Positions 51,010-61,464 of a stretch of 64,000 nucleotides of DNA are shown one piece after another. The stretch's first letter is position 1. Each line of letters starts with the position of its first letter. Source of the DNA: Erwinia_E haradaeae_I (GTDB lineage: Bacteria > Pseudomonadota > Gammaproteobacteria > Enterobacterales > Enterobacteriaceae); NCBI RefSeq assembly GCF_900698925.1, contig NZ_LR217713.1, positions 806,001 to 870,000 on the forward strand, in the 5' to 3' direction. Under the pieces are notes generated by a model, which saw only the letters and a list, made by a program, of their open reading frames with translations, searched no databases and had not been told where the DNA came from. The translations under genes were made by a program, and so were the position numbers.

Positions 51010-51441
51010 TTAATTACTGCCATATTTTTTTAATAACAATGACTTCTTCTGAATAAAACGAATAATAGAAAACAACCCTTGTGAGCGAGACGGTGTTAAG
51101 TGTATAGTAAGAGTAAGAGATGAAAACCAAGCGCATACATCAAACTCTAAAAGAATGTGTGGTGCCATATTTTGATAGCATGAAAAAACAATCGCGATTA
51201 AACCTCTAACTAACGCAGCATCGCTATCTCCTTTAAAAATAACTAAACCATTTCTATCAAGATTAACAGTTATCCACACCTGACTTTGACAACCAGGAAT
51301 GATGTTCTCTAATGTGTAAAGAGAGTCAGGACATAATGGAAGTCTAGCGCCTAATTCAATAATATATAAATATTTTTCTTCCTGATTAAGACAGCGATTA
51401 AAATTAGATATCAACTTTTCTCGATCTGGTAAAGCGCTCAT
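51010..51441 (-). CDS. sufE: cysteine desulfuration protein SufE
   Basis: Accepts persulfide sulfur from SufS and passes it to SufBCD. 143 residues (E. coli 138); acceptor Cys51 in IPGCQSQVW; LTPSRSQGL near the C-terminus. The ATG ending at 51441 is supported by GAGGA five bases upstream; the frame is open six codons further from a GTG. In E. coli sufE directly follows sufS; here over 1 kb separates them, so it probably has a separate promoter. Confidence 0.96.
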   Translation of the reverse strand: MSALPDREKLISNFNRCLNQEEKYLYIIELGARLPLCPDSLYTLENIIPGCQSQVWITVNLDRNGLVIFKGDSDAALVRGLIAIVFSCYQNMAPHILLEFDVCAWFSSLTLTIHLTPSRSQGLFSIIRFIQKKSLLLKKYGSN

Positions 51442-52481
51442 TAAAATCCTCACTCTCACCCGCTTACTGATGATATTTATTTTCCTTAGACTTTCTTTAA
51501 TTCATAAGATATTAAAGCGATATCATTATATAAATCTATTTATGTATATCTTGGATAATGCTTATATTATAAATGCACATAAAGACTCAAAATAACTCTG
51601 CACTACATCATTACATCATTATAACTCTTTTCTAGATGACTAGCGTTTACTAGAATAAGGATTCTAATGCTCTATAACACAACTAGAGAATTTATGTTGA
51701 CACCTTTTAATCTATTTTTACACACTCACTAAAAGTAATATCTATTCCTGAATCATGATTGCAATCATATCTATACGTGATATCAATAAAAATACTATTT
51801 TCACTTCTTAAAACTAATATAGTTCATAAAGATTCTACATATTATGTATAACTCGTTACCTAAATTATAATCAACCTAGATTTCCACAGTAAATCAAGAA
51901 GATCGAACTTTACCATACTTTAATAAACTGTTACTTAATAAACTGTTATTTTTAAATATTTTTATTTATAATAATTGTATCCTTAATCATATTATTAAAA
52001 ATCCTAAGTAATAAACTGATATCTAATATAGATCATTAACATCATAATTTTTTTAAACATAAAAAAATTATTATAAATCAATTTTAAAATATTCAGTCTA
52101 TAATGACTATAGAATCTATCCTGCTATATTCTCAAAAAGAAAAAAATCATAGCTTCTATATCCAGTAAAAGAGATTTTTCTAAAACAATCTATCTATTTA
52201 TAAATATAAATGTTATGCGTAACACTGCTTTAGAGGCTATATATAAAAGTGCTTATCTCTACAAAAATCATCGAGATTAGATGCCTTACAATTAGAATAT
52301 ATATCATAAACTAAACTTTTGATCCTCATCTCTTTATGGATATCAATAAAATCTTTCTCACGATATACTGTAAGCTCTTTTATCTATATTTAATATGATT
52401 AAATCATCATTTAAATATTATTATACCACTAAAAATTAACTACCCAACATCCTAGGAATTCTCATTTATTATGCTAATTAT
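51442..52481. other. 1-kb spacer inside the ancestral suf operon
   Basis: AT-rich and stop-dense. sufS and sufE are adjacent in E. coli. No intervening gene or remnant recognised. Confidence 0.6.
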
Positions 52482-53702
52482 TTACACCAATAAATTATGG
52501 ATTCGTTTCAAACCAGTTACTAAGCGATCCACTTCTTCTTCACTGTTATACAGACAAAAGGAGGCACGACACATAGAGGACACATGATAATACTGCATTA
52601 ATGGCATAGCACAATGATGCCCAGTACGTATAGCAATCCCATACTGATCAAGAAAACTACCTACATCAAATGCATGATGTTTACCGAGATTAAAAGAAAC
52701 AATACCACAGGATTGCAAAGACCCATAAATCATAATATCTGGAACCAATGATAACTGATCTAAAGCATAACGCATTAACTCTGTTTCACGATGCATAATC
52801 AGATCCATTCCTAAATCTTTAATCCAAGTTAAAGCAGCTCCTAGGCCAATAATAGAAGTAATATTTGGGGAACCGGCTTCAAAAACCCAAGGAATATCAG
52901 AATATGATGTACCATCTTTTAAGCTAACCGTAGAAATCATCGACCCTCCGCCTTGCCACGGCGGCATCATGTTTAAAATATCCTTGCGTCCATAAAGAAC
53001 TCCAATACCAGTAGGAGCATACATTTTATGACCTGAAAAAACATAAAAATCACAATTTAAATCCTGAACATCTACCGAATAATGCATTACCGCCTGCGCT
53101 CCATCTATTAAAGTAACAATTCCAGCCGATTTAGCCTGTGCAACTATATCTTTAACTGGATTCATTGTACCTAACACATTAGATACATGCGTAACTGCTA
53201 ATAAACGAGTGCGATCATCTATCAATGACATCAACCTGGGTAAATCTAAATTCCCTGACAAACATAGAGGAATAAAACGAACTTCTACTCCCAAACGATT
53301 CGCTACCATTTGCCAAGGCACAATATTGGCATGATGTTCCATTTCAGTAATAATAATATTATCACCAGACTGAAGATTACTTCCGCCCCAACTATTAGCA
53401 ACTAAATTAATAGCTTCCGTTGCGCCCTTCACAAAAACAATTTCTTCCATACTAGATGCATTAATAAAAGAAGCAACCTGAGCTCGAATGCGCTCCATCT
53501 CAAAGGTAGCATCAGAACTAAGTGTATGAATACCGCGATGGACAGAAGAATAACCATGTTTATAAAAATGATTTACTGCATTAATTACTACCCATGGTTT
53601 CTGTGTACTTGCTGAATTATCCAGATAAGTTAGTGGATATCCGTTCACTTTTCGTAATAATAATGGAAATTCTGAGCGAATAGAAGTTACATTAAAACTC
53701 AT
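52482..53702 (-). CDS. sufS: cysteine desulfurase SufS
   Basis: PLP enzyme releasing sulfur from cysteine for Fe-S clusters. 406 residues, the E. coli length; PLP lysine in FSGHKMYAPTGIG near 226, persulfide Cys364 in RTGHHCAMP, plus VHRGIHTLS and MEHHANIVPWQ. Its ATG overlaps the sufD stop by four bases, so translation is coupled. Confidence 0.98.
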   Translation of the reverse strand: MSFNVTSIRSEFPLLLRKVNGYPLTYLDNSASTQKPWVVINAVNHFYKHGYSSVHRGIHTLSSDATFEMERIRAQVASFINASSMEEIVFVKGATEAINLVANSWGGSNLQSGDNIIITEMEHHANIVPWQMVANRLGVEVRFIPLCLSGNLDLPRLMSLIDDRTRLLAVTHVSNVLGTMNPVKDIVAQAKSAGIVTLIDGAQAVMHYSVDVQDLNCDFYVFSGHKMYAPTGIGVLYGRKDILNMMPPWQGGGSMISTVSLKDGTSYSDIPWVFEAGSPNITSIIGLGAALTWIKDLGMDLIMHRETELMRYALDQLSLVPDIMIYGSLQSCGIVSFNLGKHHAFDVGSFLDQYGIAIRTGHHCAMPLMQYYHVSSMCRASFCLYNSEEEVDRLVTGLKRIHNLLV

Positions 53703-54979
53703 AATACACCACCGGAAAATCGCTTCATAATACGATGAATTAATGCTTCTTTTAGAAGATCATTACTAATCATTGTAGTCAATTCAGAAATAAATGCATA
53801 CATAATCATACGATGCGCAGAAGCTTCATCAATACCGCGTGACTGTAAATAAAATACTTTCTCTTTGTCAATATCACCAATGGTTGCGCCATGTCCACAT
53901 TGCACATCATCATGATAAATCTCCAGGTGAGGCTGGGTATCAACTTCTGCAAAAGACCCAAGTAACATATTCCTATTAATTATATAACCTTTTGTTTTAT
54001 TAGCACCTTTTAATACATGCATAATGCCATTAAAAACTGCTCGAGCACAGTCACAAACAATAGTTTTATGAATCTGAGAGCTTTGACAATAACCGGCGTG
54101 ATGTTCTAGAAATGTACGACTTTCACAGACTTCTTGACCTACAGGAATCATCAAACTGTTCATTATCAAATTAGAACGCTCTCCATTAAGTTGCGCGCTC
54201 GTTTGATGGCGAGTCAATCCGGCTCCTAAAAGGAAACTGTGACTGCATACTTCTGATGCGCAACCAATCTTTAAGTCATTATGAGATATATGATAACTCT
54301 TCTTCCCCTCAAATGAAAAATTATAATGCGTGAACTTAGCACCGTTTCCCACAGACACAGTTAATCGAGAACCAGTAAAATGAGATGACTTATCTAGACT
54401 AATATAATGTTCAATCACTGTAGCCTCACTTCTATCATCCTGTTGAAAATGATGACGATAGTGAGAAGTAGAAACAGTGTTACTCGCGCTACCACTAGAA
54501 ATATGTAATAGGTAAAGTGGACGTCTGGCTATAATACCACTTTCTAAATGAATAAAGATTACCTGTCTCGCTAAACTTTCAGTTAAATGTAAAAAAAAAT
54601 CAGATATAATGGGTGAACAATCCTCCTTTTGGCCAAATTCTTGAGATATTTTAATAGAAAATGCATCATATTGATCATCACTGAATTCCGGTACAAACCA
54701 GCCATCTATAAACACTAAACGTACTGCATCAATAGTAAATGCTTCTTTATTAATAAAATCACAACCTAATTGAGATGATGTTGGCAAAACAAATTTCTTA
54801 TCAATTAATCGATCTAATGGAGTATATTTCCAAATTGATTGCTTAGGTTCAGGTAAACCCAAACGAAGCAACTGTTTTCGATGAATATCTCTTTCCTTAG
54901 AAATTTGCTCATGACCAAGATTCAATAAACTCGACCACTGTTCGATTATATTATTCTTCCTGCTGCAGAAGCCAACCAT
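53699..54979 (-). CDS. sufD: Fe-S scaffold subunit SufD
   Basis: Beta-helix subunit of the SufBC2D scaffold complex. 426 residues (E. coli 423). Conserved: IWKYTPLDRLI, TAHYRHH-like STSHYRHHFQ, IEHYISLD, QLNGERSNLIMNSLM, KTIVCDCARAVFNG and CGHGATIGDID with the interface histidine. The first ~25 residues match the family, supporting a start that overlaps the sufC end by 29 bases. Confidence 0.96.
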   Translation of the reverse strand: MVGFCSRKNNIIEQWSSLLNLGHEQISKERDIHRKQLLRLGLPEPKQSIWKYTPLDRLIDKKFVLPTSSQLGCDFINKEAFTIDAVRLVFIDGWFVPEFSDDQYDAFSIKISQEFGQKEDCSPIISDFFLHLTESLARQVIFIHLESGIIARRPLYLLHISSGSASNTVSTSHYRHHFQQDDRSEATVIEHYISLDKSSHFTGSRLTVSVGNGAKFTHYNFSFEGKKSYHISHNDLKIGCASEVCSHSFLLGAGLTRHQTSAQLNGERSNLIMNSLMIPVGQEVCESRTFLEHHAGYCQSSQIHKTIVCDCARAVFNGIMHVLKGANKTKGYIINRNMLLGSFAEVDTQPHLEIYHDDVQCGHGATIGDIDKEKVFYLQSRGIDEASAHRMIMYAFISELTTMISNDLLKEALIHRIMKRFSGGVL

Positions 54980-55700
54980 AACCTTGCTCCTCTAGTTGAC
55001 TTACTAACCAAAAACCTCCTGATTTTACAATTTTCCCTTGAGATAAAACATGTATCATAGACGGCTGAATATAATCTAGCATTCGTTTATAATGCGTTAT
55101 GATAATAAACGAACGACCAACATTGCGTAAACTATTAACTCCACTCGATACAATTTTTAAAGCATCAATATCCAGACCCGAATCTGTTTCATCTAAAATG
55201 CATAAACAAGGCTCTAAAGCAAACATTTGTAAAATATCATTGCGTTTTTTCTCACCCCCAGAAAAACCAACATTAACAAAACGAGTCAATAAATCTTTAG
55301 GCATCTGCAAAAGACTAATTTTGTCTTGAATAAAATCTTGAAACTCAAAACGATCTAATATTTCCTGATTTCGATACTTACGAACAGAGTTGACTGCAGT
55401 TTGAAGAAACAACTGATTACTCACTCCTGATATTTCAACTGGATATTGAAAAGCTATAAAAATACCCTCTCCCGCACGAGAATCAGGACCTAAACCTAAC
55501 AAGTCTTTACCTTTAAAATCAACACTACCATTAGTTACTTTGTAATTTTGTCGTCCAGATAAGGTAGCTGCTAAAGTGCTTTTTCCTGATCCATTAGGAC
55601 CCATGATAGCATGTACCTCACCTGGCTTGACATGAAGACTTAAACCTTGTAAGATCTCTTTCCCGTCAATACTAACATATAAATCTTTAATCCTTAACAT
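54951..55700 (-). CDS. sufC: Fe-S assembly ATPase SufC
   Basis: ABC-type ATPase of the SufBC2D complex, cytosolic. 249 residues (E. coli 248): Walker A GPNGSGKST, Q loop FQYPVEI, signature SGGEKKRNDI, Walker B LCILDETDSGLD, switch His in IIITHYKRML. Starts 38 bases after sufB and overlaps sufD. Confidence 0.98.
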   Translation of the reverse strand: MLRIKDLYVSIDGKEILQGLSLHVKPGEVHAIMGPNGSGKSTLAATLSGRQNYKVTNGSVDFKGKDLLGLGPDSRAGEGIFIAFQYPVEISGVSNQLFLQTAVNSVRKYRNQEILDRFEFQDFIQDKISLLQMPKDLLTRFVNVGFSGGEKKRNDILQMFALEPCLCILDETDSGLDIDALKIVSSGVNSLRNVGRSFIIITHYKRMLDYIQPSMIHVLSQGKIVKSGGFWLVSQLEEQGYGWLLQQEE

Positions 55701-55738
55701 AAGATGTCCTTGTCAACCACGGTCATATATATATCAAA

Positions 55739-57232
55739 TTAACCCACGCTATTTTCCAGGCTAATGGATAACAACTTCTTAGCTTCAACCGCAAACTCTA
55801 AAGGTAACTCTGAAAAAACATCTTTACAAAACCCATTAACAATCATAGAAATAGCATCATCTTGATTAATCCCTCGTTGTAAGCAATAAAATAATTGATC
55901 CTCACCAATACGTGAAGTTGTTGCTTCATGCTCGAGATGCGAAGTATGGTTACGAACCTCAACGCATGGAAACGTATGCGCAGAACACTCAGAACCAATA
56001 AGCATTGAATCACATTGAGTAAAATTACGTGCATTAGAAGCAGTTGGCATGATCTTTACCAAACCACGGTATGTATTTTGACCGCGACCTGCTGAAATTC
56101 CCTTAGAAATAATAGTTGATTTTGTATTTTTACCAATGTGGATCATTTTAGTACCAGTATCAGCCTGTTGATGACCGCTAGTTAGTGCTACTGAAAAAAA
56201 CTCACCAATAGAGCTCTCACCACGTAAAATTACACTTGGATATTTCCAGGTAATAGCAGAACCAGTTTCTAACTGAGTCCAAGACATTTTGCTATTCTTT
56301 CCAGAACATATTGCACGTTTCGTTACAAAATTTAAAACTCCACCCGTAGCTTCTCTTCCAGAAAACCAATTTTGTACCGTAGAATACTTCACGCTTGCGT
56401 CCTTATGAACAATTACTTCAACCACGGCAGCATGTAATTGATAAGAATCACGAATTGGAGCAGAACAGCCTTCAATATAACTGACTGAACTTCCTTCATC
56501 AGCAATAAGTAAAGTACGCTCAAACTGACCAGTTTTAGCTGCATTAATACGGAAATAAGTCGACAACTCCATAGGACATCTAACCCCTTTAGGGATATAA
56601 ACAAAAGTACCATCAGAAGCTACAGCTGCATTCAATGCAGCAAAAAAATTATCACGAAAAGAGACCACACTACCTAGATATTTTTTTACTAAATTAGGAT
56701 AAGCGTGAATCGCTTCACTGAAAGAACAAAAGATGATACCCTTTTTTACTAGTTTATCACGATAAGTGGTCGATACAGATACTGAATCAAAAATAGCATC
56801 AACTGCTACTCCTTGTTCATCATGCAAGGGAACGCCTAGTTTCTTAAAAGCCTCTTCTACTTCTTTGGTTAAATAGTTAGAAATACCATGAGAAGAAGGT
56901 ACAGAAATGTCTAATGTCGAGTTATGAGAGTTATCGGTACTAGAGCACGAAGGTGCAGAGTAATAGCTATAATTTTGATAATTTAAATTACTATAATCCG
57001 CCTTTAACCAATGAGGCTCTTTCATTTTCAGCCAAGATGTATATGCTCGAAGACGAAAATCTAGCATCCACCCAGGTTCATTGCGCTTAGAGGAAATTGC
57101 ACGCACTACATCTTCGTTAATGCCATTCTTTAACTGTTCAGTTTTTAATTGAGTAACAAAGCCTTCCTTATATTTTAAATATCTACTATTTAAGAGTTGA
57201 GAACCGTCAGAGCTATTATGATTATTAGACAT
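55739..57232 (-). CDS. sufB: Fe-S scaffold subunit SufB
   Basis: Main scaffold on which clusters are built. 497 residues (E. coli 495). Conserved YVPKGVRCPMELSTYFRIN-like block (YIPKGVRCPMELSTYFRIN), EGCSAP, TVQNWF, KRAICSGKNSKMSWTQ, and DSMLIGSECSAHTFP with the catalytic cysteine region, then HEATTSRI and YCLQRGI. Five bases after sufA, consistent with one transcript. Confidence 0.98.
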   Translation of the reverse strand: MSNNHNSSDGSQLLNSRYLKYKEGFVTQLKTEQLKNGINEDVVRAISSKRNEPGWMLDFRLRAYTSWLKMKEPHWLKADYSNLNYQNYSYYSAPSCSSTDNSHNSTLDISVPSSHGISNYLTKEVEEAFKKLGVPLHDEQGVAVDAIFDSVSVSTTYRDKLVKKGIIFCSFSEAIHAYPNLVKKYLGSVVSFRDNFFAALNAAVASDGTFVYIPKGVRCPMELSTYFRINAAKTGQFERTLLIADEGSSVSYIEGCSAPIRDSYQLHAAVVEVIVHKDASVKYSTVQNWFSGREATGGVLNFVTKRAICSGKNSKMSWTQLETGSAITWKYPSVILRGESSIGEFFSVALTSGHQQADTGTKMIHIGKNTKSTIISKGISAGRGQNTYRGLVKIMPTASNARNFTQCDSMLIGSECSAHTFPCVEVRNHTSHLEHEATTSRIGEDQLFYCLQRGINQDDAISMIVNGFCKDVFSELPLEFAVEAKKLLSISLENSVG

Positions 57233-57237
57233 ACACT

Positions 57238-57570
57238 TTACTCAATAGCAAAACTCTCACCACAACCACAAGAATTGTTAGCTTGAGGATTATTAAATTT
57301 AAACATATGATTTAAACCTATGCGTACGTAATCTACCTCTGTACCATCAATATAAGGCATAGCACGAATAGGGACAAATAAGCTTGCACCATCATGAGTA
57401 AAAATCAAATCATTTTCTGAGCAATCTTTAACCAATTTCATGGCATAACTCCAACCGGCGCAGCCAGAAGATTTGATGTCTAATTGAACACCTTTGATCT
57501 CAGGGTCTCTTTCTGATAAATGGATAATCTGTTTCACTGCTCTATTAGTTAATCTAAGCCCTTTCCACAT
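57238..57570 (-). CDS. sufA: A-type Fe-S carrier SufA
   Basis: Receives clusters from SufBC2D and passes them to apoproteins. Three cluster ligands are present: Cys37 in SSGCAGW and Cys101/Cys103 in NSCGCGES. I start at the ATG ending at 57570 (110 residues) because GGAG lies six bases upstream; a TTG 11 codons earlier would give 121, nearer E. coli's 122, but has no ribosome site. First gene of sufABCDS. I see no convincing OxyR or IscR site upstream, so oxidative control may be lost. Confidence 0.95.
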   Translation of the reverse strand: MWKGLRLTNRAVKQIIHLSERDPEIKGVQLDIKSSGCAGWSYAMKLVKDCSENDLIFTHDGASLFVPIRAMPYIDGTEVDYVRIGLNHMFKFNNPQANNSCGCGESFAIE

Positions 57571-58317
57571 AGAATTCTCCAAATCTAATATCTCAAGATA
57601 CAACTATTTAATCATTGGTGTAAAATATGGTATATTTTTAACTGAAATTAAATTTCACTACCCATATAAATTAATAAAACTCATGTTTATAGCTCATTAA
57701 AAACAAGATTCTTGATATATTTCAATATTAATCTAAGATATATTTGACCCTATACTAAAATATATTTTTCTTAAAATATAAAATATACTACGCATCTCAA
57801 AGTAAATAAAATCATATAATCACTATCTATTGAAAATATAATTTTATTTTTTCACATCCATCCGACGTCTATATATAAACTATAGTAAGTAAAATGGATT
57901 TACTACTCATCAGTTAATATAAAAAACAAAAATTTAATAATTATAAATAAATCTTATACATATCAAATAAATATATAAATAATTAAAGAATTATGAATAA
58001 TTTTCAACTTTATCTGAAGCGACATGAAACAAATATTCATTTATAATCCTTTTAAAAAAATACTGAATTTCATCTATAGATGAATATAAAATGATCAAAA
58101 ATATTGCTAGATAAATTTTAGATCTATAAAAAATCAAAAAATATAGCTAATATCAATTATTTAAAATCTTTTTAATATTAAATAATTAGAAATATCACAT
58201 ATATATTTTAAACATATAATATAAACATTATATCCTTTAGTTTAGAAAAAAAATATACTTTAGTTTAGAAAAAGGGCGTATTATAATTATTTTCATAATA
58301 CTATGTGATTATCTTTC
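57571..58317. other. spacer between sufA and lolE
   Basis: AT-rich. The 13-base string ACTTTAGTTTAGAAAAA occurs in near copies around 58235-58275. No gene recognised; it must hold the suf promoter. Confidence 0.5.
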
Positions 58318-59565
58318 CTACTTCTTAAATAAAACTCTAGCAGGACAGAGGCCTATAGCTTTTCTAGCTGGATACCAGCTAGCTACTAAACTTAAAACTA
58401 AAGCCGTAAATAATATAATAATTATATCAAACCAATACAATTTTGATGGAATGAAATCAATAAAATAAACTTCATCTGACAACATGTGATATCCGGTGAT
58501 TTTTTCAAGACAAAAGAAAATAGATTCAAGATTAACAACCACTACAATTCCAATCAATACCCCAATTGTGCTTCCCACTACACCACCTAACAACAATCCA
58601 TACCAGAGAAAAATAGAACAAATAAGCTCATCTTTAGCACCTAAAGTACGTAATATAGCAATATCAGCACCTCTATCCTTGATAGCTATGACTAATGTAG
58701 ACATAATATTAAAATAAACAATACCCATGACTAAAACCATTGCTAGATAAAGTAATCCTCGAATCATCTGAATATCATGATACATGTATCCATAAGAATT
58801 TATCCAGCTACGCACTCCAACATATAAACCTGTGGCCTCTCCAGCTAGATGAACTAACTTTTCAGCATGAAAAGGATTGTCAACCTTAATAGCAATACCA
58901 GTAATATTTTCACCCATCCCTAATAAATTCTGCGCATCAATAAGTGGCATATACACTAGATTATTACCATGCACTCCATTAAGGTTAATAAGCCCAACAA
59001 CCTGCAGAAGGACCTTCTTATTTTTTAAAATATTATTCTCATAGTTTTTCGTAGTCACTATAAGACTAATCCAGTCCCCTACTTTAACATTTAAACTATG
59101 AGCAATCCCCTTTCCTATCAGAATTTTTTTTTGGCCGGATATGAAGTTCTGCCAACTTACTCCCTGTACATAGAAAGGAATCGAGCTAATTCGACTTTCT
59201 AATTGTGCATCTATCCCTTTGATTCGAACTGCTAAAACTCTTTTTCCAGTTTGCACTAACCCGGAAAAATGAATATAAGGTGCTGCCGCCTTTATACCAG
59301 GAACTGTTTCCACAACATTTAACAAAGACCTCCAAGTAGAAAAGATTTGACTCACTGGTTCTATCTCACCATGCGGGACCACAGAGAGAACACGCTGATT
59401 TAATTCATATTCAAAACCATTGATTACACTAAAGCTAATAATTAAAACAGAAGTACTCAAAACCATTCCAAGAATAGATACCATCCCAATTAAAGAAACT
59501 ATGCTACCTCGTCGACGAGCATGACTGAAACGCAAACCCAAAAACAAAGCTAAAGAGCGTTTCAC
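58318..59565 (-). CDS. lolE: lipoprotein-releasing system transmembrane protein LolE
   Basis: Membrane subunit of the LolCDE ABC transporter that extracts outer-membrane lipoproteins from the inner membrane. 415 residues (E. coli 414). One N-terminal helix (~22-48), a large periplasmic domain with VVPHGEIEPV and AAAPYIHFSG, then three C-terminal helices (~270-300, ~318-345, ~375-400) with DIAILRTLGAKD. GTG start, overlapping the lolD stop by four bases. Confidence 0.96.
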   Translation of the reverse strand: MKRSLALFLGLRFSHARRRGSIVSLIGMVSILGMVLSTSVLIISFSVINGFEYELNQRVLSVVPHGEIEPVSQIFSTWRSLLNVVETVPGIKAAAPYIHFSGLVQTGKRVLAVRIKGIDAQLESRISSIPFYVQGVSWQNFISGQKKILIGKGIAHSLNVKVGDWISLIVTTKNYENNILKNKKVLLQVVGLINLNGVHGNNLVYMPLIDAQNLLGMGENITGIAIKVDNPFHAEKLVHLAGEATGLYVGVRSWINSYGYMYHDIQMIRGLLYLAMVLVMGIVYFNIMSTLVIAIKDRGADIAILRTLGAKDELICSIFLWYGLLLGGVVGSTIGVLIGIVVVVNLESIFFCLEKITGYHMLSDEVYFIDFIPSKLYWFDIIIILFTALVLSLVASWYPARKAIGLCPARVLFKK

Positions 59566-60269
59566 AATACTTGACCTAATGCACTGCTCAGCTTGCCTAG
59601 GTAACCATCTTTCATCTTTATTTTATGTTGTAAACGTTGAGCTAAATACCAATCATGGGTCACAATAACAAACGCCATGTTATGCTCTGTGTTCATCTCA
59701 GTCAATAATTCAAAGATTACATGCGTATTAACTGTATCTAAATTACCTGTCGGTTCATCTGCCAAAACTAGACGAGGACCATGAACTAAAGCACGCGCGA
59801 TTGCCACTCTTTGTCTCTCACCCCCGGAGAGCTCTGATGGGCGATAAGTCATACGAGAACTTAAACCCACAACCTTTAACATATTTTCTGCCAAAACCCG
59901 TGCCTTCCTATAATCCATTTTCGCAATTAAAAGAGGCATAGCTACATTTTCTAATGCACTAAAATCCAATAACAAGTGATGAAACTGGTAAATAAAACCT
60001 AATTTTCGATTACGTAATTCAGCCTTATCTGAAGAGGACATGGTATTTAACGAACGACCCTCAAATCGCACTTCTCCCGACGTAGGAGAATCCAGTCCAC
60101 CTAAAATATGAAGCAATGTGCTTTTTCCAGAACCAGAACTACCGACAATCCCAATCATATCACCAGATTGCACACTAAATGTAACATTACGCAAAACATC
60201 AGTTTTTATATTAGTTTCTTGATAACTTTTACATAGATTATTACACTGCAATAAAATCTGTTCACTCAT
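59562..60269 (-). CDS. lolD: lipoprotein-releasing system ATPase LolD
   Basis: Cytosolic ATPase of LolCDE. 235 residues (E. coli 233): Walker A GSSGSGKST, Q loop YQFHHLL, signature LSGGERQR, Walker B LVLADEPTGNLD, switch His in VIVTHDW. The ATG ending at 60269 is supported by GAGGC before it and by alignment of SEQILLQCNNLCKSYQ; 20 more in-frame codons upstream are an overlap with lolC in another frame. Overlaps lolC by eight bases. Confidence 0.97.
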   Translation of the reverse strand: MSEQILLQCNNLCKSYQETNIKTDVLRNVTFSVQSGDMIGIVGSSGSGKSTLLHILGGLDSPTSGEVRFEGRSLNTMSSSDKAELRNRKLGFIYQFHHLLLDFSALENVAMPLLIAKMDYRKARVLAENMLKVVGLSSRMTYRPSELSGGERQRVAIARALVHGPRLVLADEPTGNLDTVNTHVIFELLTEMNTEHNMAFVIVTHDWYLAQRLQHKIKMKDGYLGKLSSALGQVL

Positions 60270-61464
60270 GACGCAACGCCTCAACTGGCGAAAGAGAGGA
60301 CGCGCGAATAGATGGAATAAGCGCTGCAAGAAACGAAATCATGGTAGCACTGAAAGTGACAACAACCACTTGAAATATAGAAATAATTGTAGGCAATCTT
60401 ACAATACCTGTAATAAAAACTCCTAACGCCTCCATCAAACAACCAATCTGGGTGGTTAAAAATATCCCAAGAAAAGCTCCAATCAAGGAACCAAAGAAAC
60501 CAACTATCAATCCTTGTATGATAAAAATCATAGCTATTTGACTACGCCTTACACCTTGAGTTTGCAAAATAGCAACCTCATTCTTTTTCTCTAAAATAAG
60601 AATAAAAAGAAATGTGACAACATTAAAAGAAGATACTAAAATAATAAGACTCAACAACAACCCCATTATATTTTTTTCCATGTTTACTGCTTGAAATAGC
60701 GCCCCTTTGTGATCACGCCAGTCTTTCCATACAAGACCTTCTAATAAAGGTTGAGAACTAATTTTTTCAACTTCTAATGGCTTTTCTAACCAAAGGCGCC
60801 ATCCAGTAATATGCCCGATATGATAAGACATCAAGGATGAAGCGTCTTGTTGATTAACTATAACCTGATACGAATCTGCATCACTATCAGAAAAAAAGAT
60901 ACCAATAACATTAAATAACCTCTGACTCGGAAGAAAACCAAATGGAGTTGAATAACTAACAGATGGTACTAATAAGCGCACCTGTTCTCCTTGGTGTAAT
61001 CTTAACTGATTGGCTAACTTTGATCCTACAATGATATTATATTTTCCTACTTTCAGATCTACCTGTCGCGCATTAATAAAAAAGGGTTCTAATATATCAT
61101 GTTTATTAGGATTAATACCTAAAATCATCCCAGCGCTAACATGATAAGCACTCTGTATCACAACTTCACCTATAGTTAATGATTCAATACGACTAACACC
61201 TTTCAAATGGAAACTGCTAGAAGGAATTGTCTTTGGATCAATAGATCCTGAACCGCTAGTAATTAATGCGTGAGGCATAAAACCAAGAGTTTTTGTTTCT
61301 AATTGGTGTTCTAAACCATTCATTACTGATAACACCGTGATTAAAACCATGACACCAATTGCCAGTCCAATAATGGAGAACCATGCAACTAAATATCCAA
61401 AACGATCGAATCTACGACCTTGCATATAACGTAAGCTAATAAACAAAGTTAAAGGTTGATGCAT
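60262..61464 (-). CDS. lolC: lipoprotein-releasing system transmembrane protein LolC
   Basis: Membrane subunit that hands lipoproteins to LolA. 400 residues (E. coli 399), starting MHQPLTLFISLRYMQGR; an in-frame GTG lies one codon earlier. N-terminal helix (~24-48), periplasmic domain with the Hook-region-like SVSYSTPFGFLPSQRLF, three C-terminal helices, EVAILQTQGVRRSQI coupling segment and end SPVEALRHE. Keeping distinct LolC and LolE, not a merged LolF, fits an enterobacterial origin. Same order as E. coli lolCDE. Confidence 0.96.
   Translation of the reverse strand: MHQPLTLFISLRYMQGRRFDRFGYLVAWFSIIGLAIGVMVLITVLSVMNGLEHQLETKTLGFMPHALITSGSGSIDPKTIPSSSFHLKGVSRIESLTIGEVVIQSAYHVSAGMILGINPNKHDILEPFFINARQVDLKVGKYNIIVGSKLANQLRLHQGEQVRLLVPSVSYSTPFGFLPSQRLFNVIGIFFSDSDADSYQVIVNQQDASSLMSYHIGHITGWRLWLEKPLEVEKISSQPLLEGLVWKDWRDHKGALFQAVNMEKNIMGLLLSLIILVSSFNVVTFLFILILEKKNEVAILQTQGVRRSQIAMIFIIQGLIVGFFGSLIGAFLGIFLTTQIGCLMEALGVFITGIVRLPTIISIFQVVVVTFSATMISFLAALIPSIRASSLSPVEALRHE

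Noticed and set aside
60270..60329. Upstream extension of lolD (20 codons)
   Set aside because: It is read from inside lolC in another frame; LolD similarity and ribosome site begin at 60269.
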